The position numbers and the translations under genes are program-made. From Kiritimatiellia bacterium (GTDB taxonomy: Bacteria; Verrucomicrobiota; Kiritimatiellia; CAIQIC01; Lenti-01), in assembly GCA_018432565.1 (NCBI GenBank), contig JAHDSS010000029.1, forward strand, positions 1 to 6,626: a stretch of DNA of 6,626 nt, given 5' to 3'. Positions within the stretch are counted from its first letter, which is position 1; every line of letters starts with the position of its first letter. The notes beneath the pieces were generated by a model that made no database searches, had not been told where the DNA came from, and saw only the letters and a program-made list of their open reading frames with translations. This document shows, one piece after another, positions 1-4,530 of the stretch.

Positions 1-980
1 CCGGCCGGGCAGATGCGGACGGTGGCGGGTTTCCCGGCGGCTTCGTTCCAGCCGGGGACATGGGTGACCTCGTCGGCGCCGCGCTGCTCGATGACGATTT
101 CCTTCACGCCGTCGCGGATGGACCAGTCCAGGGTGGAGGACGGGAGAATGGCGTAGAACGGCACGCCGTTGTCACGGGCGGCAAGGGCCTTCAGATAGGT
201 GCCGATTTTGTTGGCGACGTCGCCGGCGGCGGTGCAGCGGTCGCAGCCGACCAACACAATGTCCACCATCCCGTGCTGCATCAGGTGGCCGCCGGCGTTG
301 TCGGGAATCAGGGTGTGGGGCACGCCGTGGTGGCCCAGTTCCCATGCCGTCAGGGAGGCACCCTGGTTGCGCGGGCGGGTTTCGTCCACCCAGACGTGGA
401 CGGGAAGACCGGCGTTATGGGCGGCATAGACGGGAGCCAGGGCGGTGCCGTGGTCCACGAACGCCAGCCAGCCGGCGTTGCAATGCGTGAGCACGTTGAC
501 AGGCTGCCCGTTATTGCGCGCGGCGATCTCGCGCAGAAGGGCCACGCCATGCTGGCCCATGCGGCGGCTGAATTCGGCATCCTCGTCGGTGATGGCCTGG
601 GCTTCGGCCCTGGCGGTTTCCAACCGGTCGCCGGGGGTGGCGCAGGCGGCCAGGGCCCGCTGCATGCGGTGAAGGGCCCATTCCAGGTTCCGGGCGGTGG
701 GGCGGGTGGCCAGCAGGGCATCGGAGTCCGTTTGCAGGCGGGCATGCCAATCGGGTTGTCCGGCATGAAGACAGGCGGACAGATAGAGGCCCCAGGCGGC
801 GGCGCAGCCGATGAGTCCGGCCCCGCGCAGATTCATGTCGCGGATGGCCGCGCACATGTCGGCGGTCGTGCGCAGGTCCAGGAAGGCGAATTCGTGGGGC
901 AGGCGGGCCTGGTCAATGATGCGCACGCATCCGGGCGATTCGAGCCAGATGGTGCGGTAGTGCTTGCCGGCGACGTTCAC
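1..980 (-). CDS. mtnA: S-methyl-5-thioribose-1-phosphate isomerase (MtnA), 3' end outside window
   Basis: MtnA converts 5-methylthioribose-1-phosphate to 5-methylthioribulose-1-phosphate in the methionine salvage pathway, in the cytoplasm. The minus strand reads continuously from GTG (978-980) to the window edge, giving 326 residues. Family proteins are somewhat longer, so roughly 40 C-terminal residues should lie outside. Visible family features are the N-terminal KHYRTIWLE segment (6-14), IRDMNLRGAGLIG (46-58), VLTHCNAGWLAFVDHGTA (163-180) with the probable catalytic Cys167, VWVDETRPRNQGASLTAWEL, DNAGGHLMQHGMVDIVLVG, and GCDRCTAAGDVANKIGTYLK with the probable catalytic Asp247. The family usually reads RGAP where this protein has RGAG (52-55). 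The GTG start fits the family N-terminus (V/M-N-V-x-G-K), but no strong ribosome binding site precedes it. An in-frame TTG 13 codons upstream is possible but less likely. No partner methionine-salvage gene is visible. Identification is firm; the exact start is less so. Confidence 0.94.
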   Translation of the reverse strand, partial: MNVAGKHYRTIWLESPGCVRIIDQARLPHEFAFLDLRTTADMCAAIRDMNLRGAGLIGCAAAWGLYLSACLHAGQPDWHARLQTDSDALLATRPTARNLEWALHRMQRALAACATPGDRLETARAEAQAITDEDAEFSRRMGQHGVALLREIAARNNGQPVNVLTHCNAGWLAFVDHGTALAPVYAAHNAGLPVHVWVDETRPRNQGASLTAWELGHHGVPHTLIPDNAGGHLMQHGMVDIVLVGCDRCTAAGDVANKIGTYLKALAARDNGVPFYAILPSSTLDWSIRDGVKEIVIEQRGADEVTHVPGWNEAAGKPATVRICPA

Positions 981-1288
981 GGCACGGTTTTTCGCGCAAA
1001 TCGGGGGGAAGGTCAAGCGCCGGGGGGGATCGGCGTCGATGGGCGATGGGCGGCAGGCTGGAATGGCTCGACGCCGGTGCCGGTTCGCGGCATACTTGGC
1101 CCTGGATGGCGAGATTGCGAGATTGCGGATGATGGAATGGTTTTCAGGAAGCAGATCGAGAAAACCCCCGACGGGGTCGTCGGGGCTCCAAAGTGGGGCG
1201 GATGGAGCCGGGACAGCCTGTCCGCCGTAACCTTGGTGGAGGCGGAACCTCGTCCCGGAGGATTTCCAAAAACGGATCATGAAAAATC
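981..1288. other. Gene-free stretch between mtnA and the RAYT gene
   Basis: These 308 bases separate the start of mtnA (minus) from the start of the RAYT gene (plus), so both genes must be transcribed from here. I see no RNA gene. The half next to mtnA (981-1160) is G-rich on the plus strand and holds a small perfect tandem repeat, GAGATTGC twice (1111-1126). The half next to the transposase gene contains REP-like units, annotated separately. No promoter for either gene could be picked out convincingly. A TTGACC exists on the minus strand (1010-1015), but any matching -10 would abut the mtnA start codon. Confidence 0.6.
1161..1274. repeat. REP/BIME-like repeat cluster, left of the RAYT gene (three units)
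   Basis: Three degenerate copies of one GC-rich unit are readable. Unit 1 (1161-1189, inverted) contains CCGACGGGGTCGTC followed by GGCTCC. Unit 2 (about 1199-1222, direct) reads GGATGGAGCCGGGACAGCC followed by TGTCC. Unit 3 (1248-1274) is the right half of a unit: CCTCGTCCCGGAGGATTTCC followed by AAAAACG. Unit 1 closely matches the inverted unit at 1842-1871 on the other side of the transposase gene, differing by about three positions including a one-base indel. Unit 3 matches 1904-1930 at 23 of 27 positions by hand alignment. Small palindromic units in both orientations next to a RAYT are the hallmark of REP/BIME elements. Confidence 0.7.
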
Positions 1289-1759
1289 ATGACTGAGCCG
1301 GGGCACAGGCATTTGGCTCATTTGGCGCCGTTTGCCGCCGAGCCGGTGGTGTTTTTCACGATGGTCACGGCCCGGCGGCAGGCCGTTCTGGCCAACAAGG
1401 AGACCCACGGGATTCTTCGCGGCATCTGGGCGGAGGCGGGAGAGCGCAACGGGTGGTGGGTAGGCGATTATCTGCTGATGCCGGACCATGTGCATTTTTT
1501 TGCGCGGGCGGGACGTGAAGCGCTGCCCATGAAGAAATGGGTGCAGATGTGGAAATCGCTCTCAGCCCGCCAATGGAAGCGCCGGCAGGGACGGGAAGCC
1601 CCGTTGTGGCAGCCGGATTATTTCGACCGCTATCTGAGAAGCGTGGATGATTATTCGGAGAAATGGGCCTATGTGGAAGCCAATCCCGTGAGAAAAGGAT
1701 TGGCGGCCAAGCCCGAAAACTGGCCGTATCGTGGGCGAATCCACGATTTGCGGTTTTGA
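1289..1759 (+). CDS. REP-associated tyrosine transposase (RAYT, IS200-like Y1 HUH superfamily)
   Basis: The predicted 156-residue protein is a single-domain HUH nuclease of the Y1_Tnp/RAYT type. Such enzymes nick single-stranded DNA at REP hairpins and are thought to spread REP sequences without being a classic insertion sequence. The core is VVFFTMVTARR (20-30), then the metal-binding HUH motif in LMPDHVHFFARAG (His67, His69), then LWQPDYFDRYLRS (106-118). The last part is the helix DDYSEKWAYVEANPVRKGL (120-138), where Tyr122 is the best candidate nucleophile, and PENWPY near the C-terminus. Length and motif order match intact RAYTs. The ATG at 1289 lacks a good ribosome binding site: GGAG lies about 28 bases upstream. 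A five-codon ORF starting at 1279 overlaps the start codon. REP-like units flank the gene on both sides. The stop codon lies inside a perfect 12-bp palindrome TTTTGATCAAAA (1754-1765). Confidence 0.9.
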   Translation: MTEPGHRHLAHLAPFAAEPVVFFTMVTARRQAVLANKETHGILRGIWAEAGERNGWWVGDYLLMPDHVHFFARAGREALPMKKWVQMWKSLSARQWKRRQGREAPLWQPDYFDRYLRSVDDYSEKWAYVEANPVRKGLAAKPENWPYRGRIHDLRF

Positions 1760-1768
1760 TCAAAAACA

Positions 1769-1930
1769 GATCGGGATGGAGCCGGGACGACCTCGTCCCG
1801 GTGGATCGGAATCGAAAGCGGGACGGGGTCGTCCCGCCCCCAAAACCCTCCGACGGGGTCGTCATGGCTCCTAAGAAGGCGGATCGGGATGGAGCCGGGA
1901 CGACCTGGTCCCGGTGGATTTCCAGAGACG
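1769..1930. repeat. REP/BIME-like repeat cluster, right of the RAYT gene (four units)
   Basis: Two direct copies of a 39-bp unit lie at 1769-1807 and 1882-1920 and differ at only two positions. Each starts GATCGGGATGGAGCC and contains the hairpin core GGGACGACCTCGTCCC (GGTCCC in the second copy). Between them are a palindromic core, GGGACGGGGTCGTCCC (1820-1835), and an inverted unit at 1842-1871 (CCGACGGGGTCGTC, then GGCTCC near its end). The second direct copy extends rightward (1904-1930) with similarity to the left cluster at 1248-1274. The direct, inverted, direct arrangement is BIME-like. The near-identity of the two direct copies suggests recent duplication. Confidence 0.78.
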
Positions 1931-1961
1931 AAGCGGGTTGGACCCGGGGTTGGAATCGGCG

Positions 1962-1991
1962 TTGAATGGCGGGGGGGGCGGGGAGTACAGT
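1962..1991 (+). promoter_or_regulatory. Candidate sigma-70-type promoter for ddl
   Basis: TTGAAT (1962-1967) is followed after 18 bases, almost all G, by TACAGT (1986-1991). The boxes match the consensus at 4 or 5 of 6 positions. Transcription would start near 1998, placing the three palindromes at 2000-2071 in the mRNA leader. A similar TTGAAT plus G-rich spacer precedes ftsQ. The prediction is by eye only. Confidence 0.4.
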
Positions 1992-1999
1992 GGACCGAG

Positions 2000-2071
2000 T
2001 TTTCCACGGTGTGGAAAAAAGTTTTCCATGACGTGGAAAATTCGCGTGGAAATTTTCCATGGCGTGGAAAA
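2000..2071. repeat. Three 19-bp palindromes TTTTCCA-N5-TGGAAAA upstream of ddl
   Basis: Perfect 7-bp inverted repeats with 5-bp centres occur at 2000-2018 (centre CGGTG), 2022-2040 (centre TGACG) and 2053-2071 (centre TGGCG). A half copy, CGTGGAAA, sits at 2044-2051. Centres are 22 and 31 bp apart, close to two and three helical turns, so a protein bound at each would lie on roughly the same DNA face. As RNA each unit would form a 7-bp stem with a 5-nt loop. Related copies recur in the hairpin after the azoR-like gene. They could be operators, RNA hairpins or a dispersed genome repeat; the sequence does not decide between these. Confidence 0.8.
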
Positions 2072-2088
2072 TCCGGAAACAGGAGCAC

Positions 2089-3009
2089 ATGAGCGGACAG
2101 AAGAGATTTCAGAAGGTGGCGGTGCTGATGGGCGGGCCGTCGTCGGAGCGGGAGGTGTCGCTGCGGTCGGGGGCGGCGGTGGCCCGCGCGTTGCGAGAGA
2201 GGGGCTACGAGGTGACGGAAGTGGTGGTGGGGGAGGATGCCTCGTTCGACCTGCCGGCGGGAGTGGAGGCTGCGTTTGTGGCGATGCACGGGAAATTCGG
2301 AGAGGACGGAACGGTCCAGCGTCTGCTGCGGGAGCGGGGTGTTCCGCATACGGGGTCGAGCCCGGAGGCCTGCGCGCGGTCATTCGACAAGTCCAGGAGC
2401 AAGCCGGTGATTGCCGCAGCCGGGATTCCCACGCCGGCCTTCGAATTGCGGCAGGCGGGCGATTCGCGCCGACTGCCGCTGCCGGTGGTGGTCAAGCCGG
2501 TCCGGCAGGGATCCAGCGTGGGGATTTCCCGTGTGTTCCGCGAGGAGGAGTGGAGCGAGGCGGTGGCGGCGGCGCTGGCCTACGACGACACGGTGCTGGT
2601 GGAGGAGTTCATTCCCGGCCGCGAACTGACGGTGGGGGTGGTGGGGGGCGTGGCCCTGCCGGTCATCGAGATTGCGGCGGATTTTTTCGATTACCGAGCG
2701 AAATACACGCCGGGAGTGGCGGCCCACCGGATTCCCGCGCCGATCCCGGAAGAGACCGCGCGGGCCTGCCAGGCGGCGGCGCTGGCCACGTTCCGCGCGC
2801 TGGGGTGCGCCGGGATGGGGCGGGTGGACATCCGGCTGCGGGAGGACGGTCGGTTCTTCGTGCTGGAACTCAACAACATTCCGGGAATGACCGAAGTCAG
2901 TCTGCTGCCGGACGCGGCGCGGGCGCACGGCTGGGAGTTCCCCGAACTTTGCGAACGCATTCTGAATATGATAGAGTGGCCCGGCAACCAAGGAGGAATG
3001 AACACATGA
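2089..3009 (+). CDS. ddl: D-alanine--D-alanine ligase
   Basis: Ddl joins two D-alanines using ATP to make the D-Ala-D-Ala end of the peptidoglycan precursor; MurF then uses it in the cytoplasm. The protein is 306 residues, the usual DdlB-type length. The N-terminal domain shows VAVLMGGPSSEREVSLRSG (10-28), with Glu20 at the position that contacts the first D-Ala. AMHGKFGEDGTV (65-76) and HTGSS follow. The ATP-grasp part has FDKSRSK (99-105), VVKPVRQGSSVGIS (134-147) with Ser143, EEFIPGRELTVGV, and DFFDYRAKYT (198-207) with Tyr206. It also carries GMGRVDIR with Arg245 and Asp247, and LELNNIPGMTEVSLLP with metal ligands Glu260 and Asn262. ATG 2089 is preferred because AGGAG lies just upstream and the family N-terminus follows; an in-frame ATG at 2059 falls inside a palindrome. 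The stop overlaps the next start (ATGA). No murB or murC adjoins it. Confidence 0.96.
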   Translation: MSGQKRFQKVAVLMGGPSSEREVSLRSGAAVARALRERGYEVTEVVVGEDASFDLPAGVEAAFVAMHGKFGEDGTVQRLLRERGVPHTGSSPEACARSFDKSRSKPVIAAAGIPTPAFELRQAGDSRRLPLPVVVKPVRQGSSVGISRVFREEEWSEAVAAALAYDDTVLVEEFIPGRELTVGVVGGVALPVIEIAADFFDYRAKYTPGVAAHRIPAPIPEETARACQAAALATFRALGCAGMGRVDIRLREDGRFFVLELNNIPGMTEVSLLPDAARAHGWEFPELCERILNMIEWPGNQGGMNT

Positions 3010-3617
3010 ACGTATTGAGAGTCCTGGCAAATCCCAAGCCCGTGGCGAAATCGGCGAGCCTGCAGATCGAGCAGGCGTTCACGGAAGCCCTGAAGGCGAA
3101 GCATCCGGACGCGACCATCGCGACGATCGACGTGTACAGGGATGATCTGCCGCAGATTGACGAGAAGGTGCTGCCGTCGCATTTCGGCGCGCCTCCGGCG
3201 GACGAGGAAACGGCGCGGAAAATGGCCCGGCGCGGCGAGATTCTGGGGCAGCTGCTGGCGGCGGATCTGATCGTGATCGCCACGCCGATGTGGAATTTCA
3301 ATGCGCCGCCCATGTTGAAGGCGTGGGTGGACACGGTGCTGGTGGCCGGCAAGACGTTCCGCTACACGGCCAGCGGCCCCGAGGGGCTCGCCAAGGGCAA
3401 GAAAGCGGTGCTGTGCATCGCCAGCGGCGGGGTGTATGAAGGACCGACGGCGGCGCTGGATACGCTGACGCCCATGCTGAAAACACAGCTGGGATTCATC
3501 GGCATCACCGACGTGACGGAACTGCGCGCGCCCGGCCAGGGCGCCGGCGGCGAGAAAGCCGCGGCCTCGACCGCGGCGGCGATCGAAGCAGCGAAAGCCG
3601 CGGCGGCCCGGTTCTGA
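3006..3617 (+). CDS. azoR: FMN-dependent NADH:quinone oxidoreductase / azoreductase (AzoR family)
   Basis: The 203-residue flavodoxin-fold protein matches the AzoR family (about 200 residues). These homodimeric FMN enzymes use NAD(P)H to reduce quinones and azo compounds by two electrons and probably protect against quinone stress. Visible features are the N-terminal strand MNVLRVLANPKP followed by SAS (16-18) for the FMN phosphate, the FMN motif TPMWNFNAPPMLKAWVD (93-109), AGKTFRYTASGPEGLAKGKK (114-133), and the second flavin loop IASGGVYEG (138-146). The C-terminus is a very Ala-rich helix. The start is set by a strong AGGAGG (2991-2996) nine bases upstream, and the ATGA overlap with ddl implies translational coupling. 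A reading frame continuous with this one extends far upstream through ddl, but that part is only a shadow. A redox enzyme is an odd partner for ddl; substrate and role here are unknown. Confidence 0.9.
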   Translation: MNVLRVLANPKPVAKSASLQIEQAFTEALKAKHPDATIATIDVYRDDLPQIDEKVLPSHFGAPPADEETARKMARRGEILGQLLAADLIVIATPMWNFNAPPMLKAWVDTVLVAGKTFRYTASGPEGLAKGKKAVLCIASGGVYEGPTAALDTLTPMLKTQLGFIGITDVTELRAPGQGAGGEKAAASTAAAIEAAKAAAARF

Positions 3618-3626
3618 GTTCGGGTT

Positions 3627-3702
3627 CCCGGAAATCCGGGTTTTCCATGGCGTGGTCCGGCGGCTGCCGGATTCCACAGCGTGGAAAATCCGGATATTTT
3701 AT
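3627..3702 (+). terminator. Large hairpin terminator region after the azoR-like gene
   Basis: Two overlapping structures occur. A short one is CCCGG-AAAT-CCGGG followed by TTTT (3627-3644), a plausible intrinsic terminator ten bases after the stop. A larger one spans 3634-3695. Its outer arms (ATCCGGGTTTTCCA and TGGAAAATCCGGAT) pair fully with one G-U. After an inner stretch with one G-U pair, two mismatches and a 2-nt bulge, it closes through TCCGGC-GGCT-GCCGGA (3656-3671). It is followed by TATTTTAT. The arms contain two TTTTCCA-type motifs like those before ddl. It lies between convergent genes, so it could separate their transcripts. Confidence 0.65.
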
Positions 3703-3719
3703 GCCTGGGTGAAGCGACA

Positions 3720-4295
3720 TCAGCCTGGCGGGGGGGCGGGTTCCTGCTGGAGGAGTCGGATCAGGCATCGGGTCAAAGGGTGCGGGGTGGGGGTGAAATG
3801 CCATAGGCCGCGGACGTTGCGGGCCAGGTCCAGATCGCGCAGGGCGTGCAGATGCCGGAGAGTGGAAATGCGGGGGATGCGCAGGCGGGCGGCGAGGTCG
3901 GCGGTGGAGGCGGGCGCGTCCAGCAAGTGCCGGACGATGTCCTGGCGCCGGGGGTAGGCGAGGGCGACGGCGCTGCCAATGGCCAGCCGGTCCTGGCGGG
4001 GCGCGGTCGAGGCAAAGGCCGTTTTCATGGCCTCGAGCAGGGGTTTGGCCGTGGCGACCAGCGGGTCCGGCACGGGGTGATAGGCCACGCGGGCGGATTT
4101 GCGGCGGGCCTGGATCAGGCCCCGGGACTGCAGGCGCCGCAGTTCCTGGCTGGCGCGCGATTTGCCGATGTCCTGGGCATCGGCCAGCTGCTGGACGGTA
4201 AGGCCGGGGCGGGCAATGACTCTGCGCAGCAGGCGCAGCCGCGTGGGGCCCGCCAGAACCCGGCAGGTTCTCCAGAGGGTGGGGTGCAGGGCCAT
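3720..4295 (-). CDS. Transcriptional regulator with two tandem winged-helix domains (ArsR-like)
   Basis: The 191-residue protein is predicted to be a cytoplasmic DNA-binding repressor or activator. Residues 13-79 form an ArsR-like winged helix: VLAGPTRLRLLRRVI, a helix-turn-helix at about 33-55 (LTVQQLADAQDIGKSRASQE), and a wing ending VAYHPVPDPL. Residues 111-174 repeat the layout: ALAYPRRQDIVRHLL, a helix-turn-helix at about 130-153 (STADLAARLRIPRISTLRHL), and a wing ending WHFTPTPHPL. The two halves align by eye, suggesting internal duplication. The only cysteines are Cys11 and Cys177, and no ELCVC-type metal site is present, so metal sensing has no support. ATG 4293-4295 has AGGAGG (minus strand, 4304-4309) eight bases upstream. 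The promoter overlaps an operator-like palindrome, so autoregulation is likely. It converges on the azoR-like gene and diverges from ftsQ. The family is clear; target and signal are not. Confidence 0.82.
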   Translation of the reverse strand: MALHPTLWRTCRVLAGPTRLRLLRRVIARPGLTVQQLADAQDIGKSRASQELRRLQSRGLIQARRKSARVAYHPVPDPLVATAKPLLEAMKTAFASTAPRQDRLAIGSAVALAYPRRQDIVRHLLDAPASTADLAARLRIPRISTLRHLHALRDLDLARNVRGLWHFTPTPHPLTRCLIRLLQQEPAPPPG

Positions 4296-4314
4296 GGTGT
4301 GTTCCTCCTGTATG

Positions 4315-4337
4315 ATCGGAGTTTATAAACACCGTAC
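4315..4337. promoter_or_regulatory. Operator-like repeat, copy 1, over the regulator's -10 box
   Basis: This 23-bp element contains the perfect 10-bp palindrome GTTTATAAAC (4321-4330). It extends to an 18-bp imperfect palindrome CGGAGTTTATAAACACCG with one mismatched pair. The same 23 bp recur exactly at 4404-4426. Its position across the -10 box of the winged-helix gene suits a repressor site. Confidence 0.72.
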
Positions 4338-4350
4338 TCCTGAAAATCAA
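4322..4350 (-). promoter_or_regulatory. Predicted sigma-70-type promoter of the winged-helix regulator gene
   Basis: On the minus strand, TTGATT (4345-4350) is followed after exactly 17 bases by TATAAA (4322-4327). These match the consensus at 4 of 6 and 5 of 6 positions. Transcription would start near 4315, about 20 bases before the ATG, with AGGAGG at 4304-4309 in between. The -10 box lies inside the GTTTATAAAC palindrome. Confidence 0.65.
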
Positions 4351-4384
4351 CTGTAATATCAGGCAAAGCTGACATAGTCACAAG

Positions 4385-4409
4385 TCCGATAGATCAATAT
4401 GATATCGGA
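4385..4409. repeat. Inverted repeat TCCGATA-N11-TATCGGA
   Basis: Seven-base arms at 4385-4391 and 4403-4409 are perfect inverted repeats around an 11-bp AT-rich centre. The right arm overlaps the left edge of the second 23-bp repeat copy. It may be another regulator-binding site in the regulator-ftsQ intergenic region. No function can be assigned from sequence alone. Confidence 0.45.
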
Positions 4410-4426
4410 GTTTATAAACACCGTAC
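4404..4426. promoter_or_regulatory. Operator-like repeat, copy 2, between the regulator gene and ftsQ
   Basis: This is an exact copy of the 23-bp element at 4315-4337, in the same orientation and 89 bp away. It contains GTTTATAAAC at 4410-4419. No convincing -35 box accompanies it on either strand, so it looks like a second binding site rather than a second promoter. It lies about 40 bp upstream of the candidate ftsQ promoter. Confidence 0.65.
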
Positions 4427-4466
4427 AGGACGGCGTGGAGAGGCGGGCGGGGCGGAGGAAAACTGT

Positions 4467-4494
4467 TTGAATCGGGCGGGGGGTATGGCATAGT
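4467..4494 (+). promoter_or_regulatory. Candidate sigma-70-type promoter for ftsQ-ftsA
   Basis: TTGAAT (4467-4472) is followed after 16 bases, mostly G, by CATAGT (4489-4494), which matches the -10 consensus at 4 of 6. Transcription would begin near 4501, leaving about 30 bases before GTG 4531. It resembles the candidate ddl promoter in its -35 and G-rich spacer. The azoR terminator and the opposing regulator gene mean ftsQ needs its own promoter. Confidence 0.42.
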
Positions 4495-4530
4495 CGGCGT
4501 CCACTTCTTGTGTGGGAAACGAAAGGGATT

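Larger units (their letters stand above)
1760..2088. other. Gene-free stretch between the RAYT gene and ddl
   Basis: These 329 bases hold no convincing gene. From left to right they contain the right-hand REP-like cluster (1769-1930), a G-rich segment with a candidate ddl promoter (1962-1991), three TTTTCCA-N5-TGGAAAA palindromes (2000-2071) and the ddl ribosome binding site AGGAG (2081-2085). Reading frames that cross this stretch lack any coding signature and are interrupted by the repeats. Confidence 0.7.

Noticed and set aside
981..1160. SAM-responsive riboswitch or other structured leader before mtnA
   Set aside because: Reading the minus strand by eye showed no recognisable riboswitch core, no terminator and no antiterminator. 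The stretch between the repeats and the start is short and simple in composition.
60..1292. Long plus-strand open frame over the mtnA region (410 codons)
   Set aside because: It is antisense to mtnA, which has clear family motifs, and its own translation is Gly/Ala/Val-rich with no recognisable domain. The high GC content removes stop codons.
1161..1930. Complete IS200/IS605-type insertion sequence
   Set aside because: There is no second gene such as tnpB, and the flanking units are multiple, dispersed and in both orientations rather than one defined left and right end, which fits REP/RAYT better.
2000..2071. CRISPR array
   Set aside because: The repeats are 19-bp palindromes with gaps of only a few bases rather than unique spacers of about 30 bases, and no cas gene is present.
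2059..2088. Upstream ATG as the ddl start
   Set aside because: It lies inside the third palindrome, has no ribosome binding site, and would add ten residues absent from the usual family N-terminus. AGGAG precedes ATG 2089.
1914..3005. Upstream extension of the azoR frame through the whole of ddl
   Set aside because: ddl is unmistakable in another frame. The extension is Gly/Arg-rich without motifs, and azoR has its own strong ribosome binding site before ATG 3006.
2691..3677. Minus-strand open frame across the end of ddl and azoR
   Set aside because: Arg/His-rich translation antisense to two well-supported genes, with no motif and no ribosome binding site.
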